From: Steinernema hermaphroditum
Taxonomy: Eukaryota; Nematoda; Chromadorea; Rhabditida; Steinernematidae
Assembly: GCA_030435675.1 (NCBI GenBank)
Contig: CM059621.1
Location: forward strand, 2,790,001 to 2,854,000
Direction: 5' to 3'
Length of the DNA: 64,000 nt
The notes beneath the pieces were generated by a model. It saw only the letters and a list, made by a program, of their open reading frames with translations, was not told the origin of the DNA and made no database searches. Numbering within the stretch: the first letter of the stretch is position 1; each line of letters opens with the position of its first letter. The position numbers and the translations under genes are program-made. Below are positions 1 to 10,537 of this stretch, piece by piece.

Positions 1-14
1 CTTGAAACATACAG

Positions 15-406
15 GATGGCGCAAAAGGGGCATCTAGACAGAAGTCTGGGTATGTCATTTCTGTGAGCATCCTAAGGTGAAGCCGGTCAAAAGCAGAAAG
101 AACAGCGACAATAGATTATATTTTGAATAGTAAGAAACAGTAACGGACAACGAAACACGACAAAAACTGTAGTCGGTCGTCCTTGAAGTCGTTTCCAGAT
201 TTCCATTGATGTCAGTACGAGTGTCACCAGAGGCCGGATCTCGATAAGTTCAACGCGAGTGAATTGTGGTATCTCCGTAGACGACAGATGGCAACTCAAG
301 ATTTTGGATCCTATTTGCAGATTTTGCGTCCTCTAGAGGCAGCGTCGCCTGAGGATGCTCACGGAAATGGCATTCCTGAGTGCCGTCTAGATGCCCTTTT
401 TGCATC
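15..406. repeat. imperfect inverted repeat (fold-back), window edge
   Basis: The segment at about 15-82 reappears in reverse complement at about 344-406. Shared words include the hexamer-rich core around CATCTAGAC and GTGAGCATCCT, and overall identity is roughly 70-75%. The arms enclose about 260 bp with no convincing coding sequence. This looks like an old fold-back or MITE-type insertion, or an inverted duplication. The left arm is so close to the window edge that its true end cannot be seen. Confidence 0.5.
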
Positions 407-2520
407 ACTCTACATACGTCTCTTCTCGGTATTGAAAAATGACATCTATAGGATGTAGCAAACCGCATAATAGTACTGTACTGCAACGACTAATTGTAAA
501 CAGATACGCAGCATTAGGCCTGTTCGGCCACTGTTCGGTTGCCGGCAAATCAGTTATATGATCATCAGTCTTGCCTACTGGATTCTGAATGCGAGAGGCA
601 TTTATTATTTACATTATTTCCATAGATATGCACAAGAATTGACGTACAAGTTATGCGAAAAAGAATTCAAACAACCAGGTCGTCGATCGTGTACACGTAT
701 ATTGGATGCTCGGATGACTGCGCGAACGCAAGCATGCATATCCATATGCATGTCAGCAGAAGGAGGCCAGGAAGAAGGACAGCGAGCACAAGGAACATGT
801 CTGAAATGGGTAACATCTGTAGATATACTAAAAATACTTGCATCGTTGCAAAACAAACTAAATGTCACCGTAGTTCACATAATTTGATTATCCCGGGACG
901 CCATTTGTGTATTTCCCAATAGGAATTCAGATCACGGGAAGCCAGCATCGCGTCATTTTTTAAAGCACGTCTTTGCCAAGCTATGAGGGGAAGCAATTGC
1001 GCGTTAGGTGAGATTGTTGTCATTGCGACAAAGCGGAAGTGTCGATTCGGTAATTAGCTTTATGGTGAGCGAACGCCCGATTTCAATTACTCTGTTTGTT
1101 GCCGTTGTTTTTTTAGTAGAATTTAATTGAGATTACTCCGAACCAAACAGCGAATATACTCGAAAACCGAACAATTCAGCTGCGAAAGTCATATCACAGC
1201 GAGAAATAAATTCAGCAAACCACCTGCAGGTGACATTTCAGAGCGCCGTCAGCTTATACGAATTCCATATGACTTGGAAAGTGACGCAGCAGTGACGTGA
1301 CGCAACATAAATCGACTTTACACGACTTTATTTCATGGATCAAAGGCATTACGCCTTGCTTAACACCGAAAATAGACACCAGAGGATATCACGGGAAGCC
1401 GGCTTCGTCCCTGGCTCGGTGTTGGTGTCGAGTCGGGCGGTGGTGGCGCACATCACGGGAAACGCGGGAATCGGTAAAACTAGGGAAATCGCGACGGATC
1501 TTCTTCATCTCGGACGTTTGCGGAACAGCAAACGCTTCTGAGCTCGCATCTGATTCGGAGAGATGAGTCTGTGGACCGGGAGTTGCGTCTTCGCCAGTGG
1601 TGGTGTCCTCGTTATGACATTTTGCTATGTAGTAGCACATGTAACACATGTAACGCACTTTGATGGGAATAGTGCACAAATTGTTGAGGGCAGTCTATTT
1701 GAACCGAACTGGATTGTCGACGGAGCTAAAGAGGCGTTCCAATGGAGATAATGGTTAATGAGTAATAAACATACTCATATGAAATCGACATTTATCCCCC
1801 GCTGATTTATTACGCAGATTGACTCAAATTTTGAATTAGTTGTGTTTTTGAATCCTTATTTCATCCACTGTTTAAGTGAGGAATGCATCCTGTTTCTGCG
1901 TTGGTTTTTTCGACTTTTTTGCAGACTCTTTATGCTATTTATGGAGGACTTTTTGTGTCCGAAGACATGAAAAAGAGTTGGATCTCAAAAGGACCAACAG
2001 TGGCTATCAATGAAGGTGCCCGTATAGTTATACTGTAGCAACGGCTATGCTACATTGCTCATCTTTTTTTGTAAACAAAACTGACGGATCAATGGTGTTT
2101 TATAAGATCGAAATGTTGATGGCGATGTGTGCTCCAGGGAGTGCTATTGCCAATGATTACAGTTTAAATTTATTTATTTAAATTTGACTTTTCTGCATGA
2201 ATCAAGGGCATTTCACCTTCCATCACATCGAAAATAGATCACAGAGGATGGCTTCTGCTGCCGGCTTCATCCCAGGCGTGGATACTTCCAGTTCCTCATT
2301 TCATAATAATTATTTCTGCGCATATGTCTAACCTTTTCCTATAATACAATTTGCGAAGACAAAAACAAAGAAGACAAAAACAGAGGTCCCATGTAAGAAG
2401 GCAAAGATTGAAGGTCGTCCTCTTCCTTGTTACATCGCGACCACCTCCTAGGCGCGACTTGTTTTGAATGTTTCCAGTCTTGTTTTTCCATCATTCCAAT
2501 TTTGTGTAACAGGATGTGGG
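407..2520. other. gene-poor stretch with diverged repeat fragments
   Basis: No exon chain with a conserved domain could be assembled here on either strand. Two diverged copies of one motif block (an A-rich GAAAATAGA core followed by a CAGAGGAT and GCCGGCTTC block) lie at about 1329-1412 and 2208-2277, and a shorter piece lies near 936. The short open frames here show no domain, signal peptide plus splice structure, or paralogue in the window. I treat the region as intergenic repeat relics. Confidence 0.5.
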
Positions 2521-2527
2521 TATATAA
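2521..2527 (+). promoter_or_regulatory. TATA-like core promoter of FAR-like gene 1
   Basis: TATATAA lies 49 bp upstream of the chosen start codon at 2576, a normal distance for a TATA-driven transcript with a short 5'UTR. No other TATA-like word lies between it and the start. Confidence 0.4.
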
Positions 2528-2575
2528 CTTGTGTTATTTAATAAGAAATATAGGCAGTCGTCGGTTTCAAGCAAA

Positions 2576-3235
2576 ATGCTCCGCGTCACCCTTCTTTGCG
2601 TCTTGCTTCAATGCGTTGCTGTGTATGGACGTCCAAAGGAGGTGATAGCGCTGGAGTATAAACCAAACGAGGAAAGTACTGAGGAAACTCTCTCAACCAA
2701 CCAAGTGAGTACTACTGTATCACGACCTCATAATAACAGTTCTTTTCAGCTTTCTCCAGAAGAAACAACCCAATATGAGCAAATCAAGGCGCTGATTCAA
2801 AAGTTGAATGACGCTGGCATTGATATTGGAAAGAAGGACACCAGCATCCTTGTCATTCACGTAAACCCCAACCTTTACGACAAGCTGGTCTCCTCGGATG
2901 AGCGTGTGGATGCACTGCCGGATAGTCTGACAAATTTAATCAAAGCACAAAAGCAACAAACAAACGAATTGATGCGAAACGGTGTATCTGACGGAATGGA
3001 ATACCAGATGGTTCCCATGGAGATGGTTGCAATGGCCGAGGCGGAGAGGCAAGTTGTGCTGCAGTACTATGTTCATGTTGCAGAACTGTTAAAAAGTAAG
3101 AACCATCATTCAAATTTGAAATTAATGAGGCCTATTATAGATCCCGTTTTCAAAGCGATCTTGGCTCAACTGGGTAACATCGAAGATGAACTCATTGCCG
3201 TAATGCAGCACATAGCAAATGAAGCCTTCTACTGA
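2576..3235 (+). CDS. secreted FAR-like fatty-acid/retinol-binding protein 1
   Basis: Exons 2576-2704, 2750-3095 and 3141-3235 give 189 aa. Both introns are exactly 45 nt (GTGAGT..CAG and GTAAGA..TAG) and keep frame, so the unspliced sequence also reads through. The start at 2576 was chosen because it opens a clean signal peptide (about residues 1-18, ending VAVYG) with a TATA box 49 bp upstream; an earlier ATG at 2531 adds 15 polar residues. The mature part is all-helical in character, with the nematode FAR (Gp-FAR-1 type) pattern: an LSPEE start, then an NPNLYDKL block, an ALPDSLTNLIKA block, and a last helix around AELLKNPVFKAIL. Known family role: secreted small lipid carriers for fatty acids and retinol. 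Gene 2 at 4548 has the same exon phases, so the two are tandem duplicates. Family assignment rests on the pattern only; expected length for FAR proteins is about 180-200 aa, which matches. Confidence 0.75.
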   Translation: MLRVTLLCVLLQCVAVYGRPKEVIALEYKPNEESTEETLSTNQVSTTVSRPHNNSSFQLSPEETTQYEQIKALIQKLNDAGIDIGKKDTSILVIHVNPNLYDKLVSSDERVDALPDSLTNLIKAQKQQTNELMRNGVSDGMEYQMVPMEMVAMAEAERQVVLQYYVHVAELLKSKNHHSNLKLMRPIIDPVFKAILAQLGNIEDELIAVMQHIANEAFY

Positions 3236-3474
3236 GAGTTAAGGATGGGTGATTTTGGTCCGGCTAATTACTAGCCTCTCCAAGCTAGTGCAATTGGCAT
3301 GACGAAAGTGTTTGCAATTTGAAATGTATATACAATTCCACCTGTTTGAATATCTGACGGTTACAACTAATAAATACAAGAACCATCTCTGCTTTGATTA
3401 GTCCGACGCTTACACCATATGTACCGTCATGCGTGTTGATAGCGGCCGTCCAAAAGAGGTCACAGTGGTACAGC

Positions 3475-3534
3475 GGTGCTTGGTGCTCTCTCTTATGTTC
3501 TGCTACAATCAAAGCGCGCCTTGCAAAATTTGCT
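3475..3534 (+). pseudogene. relic of a third FAR-like exon 1
   Basis: This 60-bp block matches the signal-peptide-coding DNA of the FAR-like gene at 4567-4626 almost base for base, including the shared 17-mer core ATCAAAGCGCGCC and flanks. Small indels break the frame and a stop follows soon after. No downstream FAR exon is recognisable before 4548. It is best read as a remnant of a third tandem copy. Confidence 0.55.
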
Positions 3535-3839
3535 TAAATAAATTGATAATTTTCATTGTAAAGGAACGGTCATTGATAACGGAACTGAGTCGTTCTTGAC
3601 CGTCATTGTTGATCGCGTCAACTTCAAGAAGCGTAAGCCACTAGCAAATCATAGTCCCAAAGCACCGCAAAGATGAATTTCCGCCCTACTGTACACCGTT
3701 TGGTAATCCGCGCTTCTGGGACTTGATGCGATCAATAGCTGTACATAGCTCACTTTTGTTCACAGGTTTTTACCGAGTGTATACGTCACACAAGGCAAAC
3801 AGAAGATAAACATCCCGTATTCGTCGCTTAACTTCTTTC

Positions 3840-4060
3840 TTTGACGCGGGTACACAATGTCGGAGCTCTAAGTCGGCGACTCCGTTAGTTTGCGCGGTCG
3901 CTGAAAAGGCAAAGAGCTCGTTCCGGTAGAGGCGCAGCGAATGGGTAGATCAAATCTTCGATTCGGCAGGCGGCGCAGATGTCGGAGTTTCAGAGCATCT
4001 TCGCCGGTTTCCAGAAGAAGAGCTCAATTCGGAGTATGTGCGCCGGTGTGGCACAATGGA
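3840..4060 (-). repeat. diverged fragment of dispersed element R1 (minus orientation)
   Basis: The order of short words here (GCGGCGCAGATGTCGGAG, GTTTGCGCGG, GAAGAGCTC) matches the reverse complement of the central part of the intact R1 copies at 6074-6693 and 62232-62855. Similarity is patchy and no ends or target-site duplication can be defined, so this is an old, decayed copy. Confidence 0.45.
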
Positions 4061-4547
4061 CGAAGTGGAATCCCATGAAATCCCGAATCCCAGCTGTTGG
4101 CGTAAGCCACGAAATAGAGCCGAATATCAGCTTCACAGTGAATGTCTCCACCGACGGCCGACCTTCTGATTACCGTGAATTTCGCTGTGTGCCAATGAAA
4201 CGGCCGTCATAGTCTTTTCTGAGTAAAACGAGTCATATCTGCGTCACCTCCACTTTACACTTGTCTGAACTTATATTTTTTCAATAACCGTTCTTGTTTT
4301 TCGCATTACTCTTTTCATTGATACGAGTTATTACTACAAGTGGCGTATTTCAACTGTCTGGAATGTCAATAACAGGATGGCGTGAACAAAGTTCGACAGA
4401 CAGTTCGTTTACGTAACGATTCCACAGGACAAATTGAAAAAATCAATATCAAAATCGATTTACAACAAAGTGTTCTTCTGTCTTCGCAATTCCAGTTTTT
4501 TGTGAGTGGTACAGCAACCTAAGACGCCACCGGTCAATGAAAACAGA

Positions 4548-5228
4548 ATGAAAATGAAGTTGTTTGCGTTGGTATGCTTTCTCCTATGTTCTGCTCCAAT
4601 CAAAGCGCGCCCTGAAAATTTGGTTGCGTCGGCTTTTATCTCAACCGACGGTGAAAGGTTCTACAATCAGGTAAGAATCACATTGTCTCAAGGCAGTTCT
4701 ACCGTGCTGATTGAGCTGTCATCCGAAGAGAAACAAAAATACGATCAAATCAACATCCTATTCCAAGATCTGATACAAGCGGGGATTGTTGTTGGATTGC
4801 ACGATTTCGTCAATATCGCAAAGCACAAAACTCCGCAGCTTTACGAGAAACTTGCTGAATTCGAAAAGCGTGTGGACAACGAGGAAAAAGCACTACCACT
4901 AGCGGTTAAGAAGTTCATCAAAGACCGTCGATCAGAAGTAAAGGACTGGTTTATAAATGGGAACTTGGATACGAAAGCGTTTGCGCGGAGCCTGAAACTG
5001 ACAGCAGTCGAGATTAATCTTATGAGCGATGTAGACAGGACTGCGTTGTTTAAGTACTATCCGCACATGGAAACATTGCTTCAGAGTGAGTTTTCGCAAG
5101 TATGGCACGTTGCAGAACTGTAATTTATAGATGCTCACTTCAAGCAGTTCCTCGATCAACCTGACGATGTTAATGAAGACCTACGGGCGGTACTTGACTC
5201 CACTCCAAACAACGAAACTAGCACGTGA
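4548..5228 (+). CDS. secreted FAR-like fatty-acid/retinol-binding protein 2
   Basis: Exons 4548-4670, 4716-5085 and 5131-5228 give 196 aa. Introns are again 45 nt at exactly the same positions and phases as in the gene at 2576. The first acceptor reads TTGAG, which is weak, but it is fixed by alignment to gene 1 (LSSEEKQKYDQ against LSPEETTQYEQ). The start at 4548 opens a signal peptide of about 20 residues (MKMKLFALVCFLLCSAPIKA). Downstream come the FAR blocks PQLYEKLAEFEKRVD, ALPLAVKKFIKD and the terminal helix NAHFKQFLDQ. The last exon is only in frame after removing the third-position intron; without splicing the frame stops at 5123. Probable role: extracellular lipid binding. Tail residues after about 185 are Asn/Thr-rich and unique to this copy. 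Confidence 0.75.
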
Positions 5229-5319
5229 AATGAACTCAGTTGTTGAAGAAAACCTTTCAAATATTCCGTCATCTGTTCCGAGAATTTATCATAAAAAACT
5301 ATAGGTCCTTCACACAATG

Positions 5320-5600
5320 CTATCTCCGACCATAGAAGAATGCCTTGAAGCTGTTCGACATGCTCACAGAGGAAGTTGCGTAATAAGAGCTTCTTCGTTG
5401 TACACCCCAAATTGGCCATGCCCAGCCGCCGAATCCGAATCTTTTGACTCGGTGACTGTAATGGAAGCAATGTTATGCAGAAAGACACACATCAAAACTT
5501 ACTGCAGAAATGGAAGGCCGTTTTAGGAACTGTCCAGATCAGCATTTGAAATTACCATCAGGACGGCGAAAAGCAGAAACAATACAATAGAATTTTTCAT
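5320..5600 (-). pseudogene. secreted neuropeptide/AMP-like precursor with in-frame stop
   Basis: On the minus strand an ATG at 5600 opens a strong signal peptide (MKNSIVLFLLFAVLMVISNA). The frame then meets TAA (5523-5525), 25 codons in. The same frame continues to an ideal donor GTAAGT (5502), and a 47-nt intron ends in ATTACAG. Exon 2 (5455-5320) then reads HHRVKR, an aromatic Gly-rich core FGFGGWAWPIWG, RR, and a tail ending FFYGRR before its own stop. KR and RR are proprotein cleavage sites and the terminal GRR is a classic amidation signal. Exon 2 is entered in phase 2, the same as in the YG-repeat precursor at 23519, which also has an Arg/Trp-rich block there. A TATA box lies upstream. 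The stop makes this a pseudogene, a null allele or a sequence error. Confidence 0.55.
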
Positions 5601-5650
5601 GGTTCACCAAAAGTATCACACACCGACTACTTATCTACAACATTAAACAG

Positions 5651-5660
5651 TATTTATATC
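5651..5660 (-). promoter_or_regulatory. TATA box of the minus-strand peptide gene
   Basis: Read on the minus strand this is GATATAAATA, about 51 bp upstream of the ATG at 5600. A preserved core promoter argues that the stop codon in the peptide ORF is recent or an error. Confidence 0.4.
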
Positions 5661-6062
5661 TACGGTGACAAGGAACTAATTACACTTTTCCATGCGTGTT
5701 TTGGCGAACGGTTGTTTTCAGCAATTTTACAAGCCGGCTATGCGTCATCAGCGAGCAAGAAAAGATCGTAAAATCATCGTTGCGTCAAAACAATTGCGTC
5801 ATCATATGAGTCATTGATCTACTCCCTCTTTACTCTTTGTCTGGTCTCGATAATAAACTTGAAGTAAGTGATCTAAATTTATCCAAACTCGCTTAAATAT
5901 GCAAGACGAGTCCGAGTCCTCAAACCAGTGCGAATGAACACATTCAGAAAAGTTAGTTGATTTGAAAGATCACTGATTAGTTGGGTGGGTAAGATACCTG
6001 AAAAGTACGATACTCCGATCCCAATTCGAGCAGGAACCTTTCGGGCACAATTTGTCAAGTGC

Positions 6063-6704
6063 TTCCTTTCATTCCGATTTATCTTCCCGAATCATCAGCG
6101 ATCGGTCGAGTCGTCCGCTCGCTCTCTCTGAGGCTGTCTGAGCCGATTGAGTTGAGTGAGCGGTCGTTCTCGGCCGTCGTTGTTGGCGCAATGATCGCCC
6201 CGGCTCCCAGAAGGCCTGGAACACCAGGGAGCCGTAGTTCCACCGTCTTGCCAAGAAGCCCGTCACTGCCGCCCGACTCCACCCGCGCCACCAGAGAAGT
6301 TGAAGAACCGCCACAATTCCGAAGTCCGCGTCGCCAGCTGCCCTGATGGTTCCCAGTTCGCCTGTTGGCTCCGACAACGCGTTTCGCCTGCATGCCTGTT
6401 CTTCACTCGTGCCGCCCGCGGAAGCCGCCGAAGAAGCTCCTCAACTCCGACGTCCGCGCCGCCACCTGAGCTGAAGATGGGTTTGCTGTGCTCCACCGTC
6501 TCCGGAATCAGCTCTTCGCCTCTCTGATGCCCGCGCACACTAATGGGATCGCCGTGCTCTACTCTGATGTGCCGAAGTCAGAAGAAGACCGGCGACTACG
6601 GAGTGATAATGTGTTTCTTGTGCATATATATGACGTCTCGCAAGGCGTAAGCCTTAGATACGAGAAATAAACTCGTGAAACTCGTGAAACTCGTTCCTTT
6701 CATT
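6063..6704 (+). mobile_element. R1 retroposon-like element, copy A, with 11-bp TSD
   Basis: The element spans 6074-6693 (620 bp) and is flanked by the perfect 11-bp direct repeat TTCCTTTCATT at 6063-6073 and 6694-6704. From the word AGCGATCGGTCG (6097) to the tail it is nearly identical to the copy at 62232-62855. The roughly 20 bp between the TSD and that word differ between copies. The 3' end carries AAATAAA and then short tandem units of ACTCGTGAA. There are no terminal inverted repeats. TSDs of about 11 bp with a 3' simple-repeat tail fit a LINE-mobilised (target-primed) non-autonomous retroposon or a 5'-truncated LINE end. Long open frames inside it (both strands) show no known domain. 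Confidence 0.7.
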
Positions 6705-7617
6705 TCTCATATCACCAGAATGCCAACAAGGGCCCCTAAAATCGAGGTCCCAGGCAGGTAGAGCTGCCTCAGTGCAGCAGCACAAGAGAGCGTAGACGAT
6801 AAGAGAAACAAAATTCTGGATTCGGGTAACCGAACCTTACCTGAAACCAAACCCAATCAACCCTGAAGTTTCATTATCTCGTTTATATCTGTCATTGTTA
6901 AGCACACAACGCAAAACCAAATATTCTAATCATAATGTCTTTTTCTCATTGATTTGTTGCTTACGCGATAAAGTGAGATTCATAAAAGACTATATTACCG
7001 TCCTCATTGGCCGTGTTTGTCCTTCTTTTGCAGCTATTGTACATCTGCCTTAGTTGTGTGCTTGCTGCACGTCTGACGAACGATGCCATTGTGATAAGCC
7101 ACGCGCGTAGCGCAGCATTCTTTATACACCTACGCTTATGATGAGCACACTAAGCATGACTCATAGTATGATGTAACTTTTGTGCACAGATCGCTACTAA
7201 TGGCAACAAACATCACGGATTATGCGATTATTGCTGTCCACCAAACCGATCAGTTATTTGATTTGTATTTGCAGAACTGGGCAAATATACGGCATACAAA
7301 TGAAAGCGACTCATCCTATCGTATCCCGGTATTTTGAAGTTACTGCTGTTTGCCTGTGTCTTTTGAAATCAGCCGCTATGGATGTTTGTGAAGATTGTTG
7401 ACTACCCAATGTTCTGGGCAAAGTGGCTGGCGCAGCAAGCAGTGGAACAAAGTCCGCCAAAATTTGTAAATGTGTTTTCCTATTGATCAGCAATAAAGTT
7501 GATAAGGGGCGCACGAAGAAAATAAGCAACGATAACAGAGTCGCGCCATACAGTAAGGTTGATAAAAGCTGACTGGTTGTTCACTAGCCATCAGTCATTT
7601 TCAATGCACCACCACCG
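6705..7617. other. intergenic, no feature recognised
   Basis: AT-rich, low-complexity-poor sequence between R1 copy A and the dynamin gene. No splice-compatible exon chain or RNA gene was recognised. It should contain the dynamin promoter, but no clear TATA box is visible close to 7618. Confidence 0.4.
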
Positions 7618-10537
7618 ATGACCGATTGCATTCCAGAAACGATGCCGCCAGAAGAAAACGGAACTCGTCAAGGCAGAGCCTTGCGACGGAGAGTCGACCA
7701 GGCCTTCATGCAAGACCTCATTCTTCTTGTAAACAAGTTTCAGGTATGCGATGCACCTGTACATGACTGAAACTTTTAGTATAGGATCTATGCAATCAGA
7801 TTGGATCCTCGTTCGACTTCGATTTGCCTCAGATCGTTGTGGTGGGCGAACAAAGCGTTGGCAAATCTTCTATTCTTGAAAATTTTGTCGGAAAGTAAGC
7901 TGATCCATGCACTCCAGAAATCGTGCGCGCAATTTTTAAGGGATTTCCTTCCTCGTGGAACTGGAATAGTGACACGATGTCCACTCATTCTGCAGCTCAT
8001 AAACGAGCCGAACGGCGTTGAACGTGCTATTTTCCAGCACAAGCCAAACGAGGAGTTCACTGACTTCTCTCGAGTTCGCACCGAAATAGAGGCCGAAACC
8101 AATAGATCGACAGGGGGAAATCAAGGAATTACCGAGAAATCCATCAATTTAAAGATTTTCAGCCCACACGGTAGGGGAGCACCCTCATTTGTTTTGAAAG
8201 AGGCCAATTTCCTGGCCCTGAATAAAATCCAAGAAAGTGAACTTCCAAATAGCCCCCTTCAGTTATATGAGTTATCTTGATGAGTGACTATTCAGTGCTT
8301 AACCTCACCCTCGTGGACCTCCCGGGAGTGACTCGCGTGGCGACAGGCAACCAACGTGACGACATCGAATCGGTTGTTCGCGAAATGATTCTCAGCTTTA
8401 TCAAGAAGCCGAACTGCTTGATCTTGGCTTGCTCGCAAGCGGTTGTCGACCTGTCGCTCTCCGAAGCGCTCTTGCTAGCTCGCAGAGTCGACCCTCACGG
8501 CGAACGTACAATCGGAGTCCTTACGAAACTGGACTTGATGGATAATGGAACGGACGCAAGCGATATTCTGAAGAACAAAATACTGCCGCTTAAGAAAGGT
8601 TCGAATTTGTCAAGATTTTGGGAGTGCTAAATCGATTTAGGATATATTGGTGTTGTCAATCGCTCACAGCAAGCGATAAATGAGCATCTTGACATGGCCA
8701 CTGCACTGAAGAAGGAGGACGAATACTTCAAGGGGCATCCGGCTTACAGCAGTATAGCTAAGCGTCAAGGAACACGTTACCTTCAGAGATTCCTCAACCA
8801 ACAGCTAGCAGAACACATCGGCAAAACGTTGCCCACCCTTCTGGATTCCATTGGACGTCAGAGAGAAGAGCTGTCCAGGGAACTGGAAACCTTTGCTGAG
8901 GTCCCAAAGGAAGAAACTGACGTCCGACGCATTATAACTGCCCTTATAAATCTGGTCGCCGACCGAATGAACAACGATCTCGGCAATAATCTTGCACGTC
9001 CGGAAGGATGCCTGCCCGATGAGATGCTGAACGGTGGTGCTAGGATTAAGCAGATTTTTTCGGTTGACTTTGCTCGTGGGATCGCTGAACAGACGGCTGT
9101 GAATGAGGAGATGCTAAGGAAGCAAATATGCTACGCTATTCAGAATGCTAACGGAATAAGGTAAAGCTGCTGAAATGCCGTTCAGTCCATCCCCAAGATA
9201 TTTTGTTTAGAGCTGGCCATTTCATTGACGAAAAAGTGTTCGAAGACGTCGTGAACAAGCAACTCATTCGTCTTAAAGATCCATCCTGCAAAGTTGCCGA
9301 GAAAGTAGCGACGACAATGAGCATGGTGCTTGGGGAAGCGCTTAGTGTGATGAAGATTTACCCCCAGTTGATGAGCTACTGTAGCAAGGAAATCCAAAAG
9401 TTTCTTCTTGGCTGCGAGAAAACGGCAAAGGAGCGCATTGAACTACAGTTCCTGTACGAAATAACGCTGATTGCCACTGAGCATGCCATGATCCGTCCCA
9501 GTGGAACTCACGAGTAACAGCAGCCTGTTGTAAATCTTGTATAGCAATAACTTATAGGGAAGGAAGTGAAAGTCGTCAAGTTCAAGGAGTTCACATTAAG
9601 GATGGGAATAAGAAATGGACAGCGACTGTGGAAGTCTCTCGAGAAGCGTTATCGTGGAACGCAGACGGACAGTTTCTGTCCGATAATGAAGAGGACAGCG
9701 ACGACGACGAAGAAGAACAGAGCCAATTGAAGCCTGCCACAGCTGTGGAGGCGGTTCCGGAATCGGCCATGCTCCGCGTTCCCCTTGATCATGCTGTTCT
9801 TCATTATATCAAAGCCGATGAGGACGGTGGTGGCAACAAACTGCTACTATTTCCTCTGTCAAGGTAAAATCGCAATGGAGATCCTTTCACATGACGTGAT
9901 GTTTATTTAATTTTGTTCTTGATGTACCAAAACCGAAACATGGCATGCAATTTTCCATAAATAAGCCGCCGAAACTTTCATATTTCATATTTTATCCGTT
10001 GTTATTGCCGTAATGATCTCTAGAACCTATAACTTTAGGGGCGGCGATGAGCGGAAGTCAGCTCCAAATCTCGTGCTAACTGCAGAATCAATTGAACAGC
10101 TCGTGGATGCCTTTCACCAAGTGGGCTTCTATCCATCTGTACAGAATTCCGAAAATGGATACGATCGCGAGTACGTGGAGTACATTCGGGCGGACACCGC
10201 AACTAATAACAACGTGGAAGTAGTGCGCGAAATGGCACGAAAATATATGGAAGTTCAAAGGAAAACGATTCAAACGATCGTTCCCAAGATTGTCACTTTC
10301 ACCGTCGTTGACCAAGCAAGCAACTTCTTGAAGGAGACCCTGCTTTGTGATCTTTGTGCCCATGGGGTAAGCCTCACACGAGAGTGATCTGTAGGAAAAC
10401 GTTCCTTTTAGGAAAAACTTCTTGAAGAGTCCCCGGAAGTAGTTCATCAAAGGACCGAATTGAGGGAGATGGTAGACACGTATGATGAAATTTTGAAGGT
10501 TGCTGATGACATGGGTGCTATGACCCGTCAGCTGTAA
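7618..10537 (+). CDS. divergent dynamin GTPase (GTPase-stalk-PH-GED, no PRD)
   Basis: Nine exons give 788 aa: 7618-7743, 7785-7894, 7941-8170, 8296-8598, 8641-9160, 9211-9513, 9558-9863, 10024-10366, 10412-10537. Motifs in order: P-loop GEQSVGKSS (about residue 57), switch [19 protein letters not shown], then the middle/stalk region, a PH-like region ([14 protein letters not shown] to AFHQVGFYP) and a GED ([20 protein letters not shown] onward). The protein stops right after the GED (MTRQL), so the proline-rich SH3-binding tail of classical dynamin is absent. The PH-like region carries an acidic Asp/Glu insert at about residue 550. Presence of a PH-like domain favours classical dynamin over Drp1, Mx or OPA1 types. 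Expected role: membrane constriction and fission from GTP hydrolysis. The exon 8 acceptor could alternatively lie 15 nt downstream in the same frame. An ATG at 7604 is rejected because it stops after five codons. Confidence 0.88.

Noticed and set aside
1389..1679. Minus-strand ORF with Cys/Tyr-rich start
   Set aside because: It overlaps a dispersed repeat fragment and has no conserved features.
5523..5525. Stop codon read as selenocysteine
   Set aside because: The codon is TAA, not TGA, and there is no reason to expect recoding in a secreted peptide.
6079..6538. Open frames of 70-156 codons within R1 copies on both strands
   Set aside because: The reading frames overlap on opposite strands, follow GC composition, have no domain, and appear only inside the repeat. 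They are treated as non-coding.
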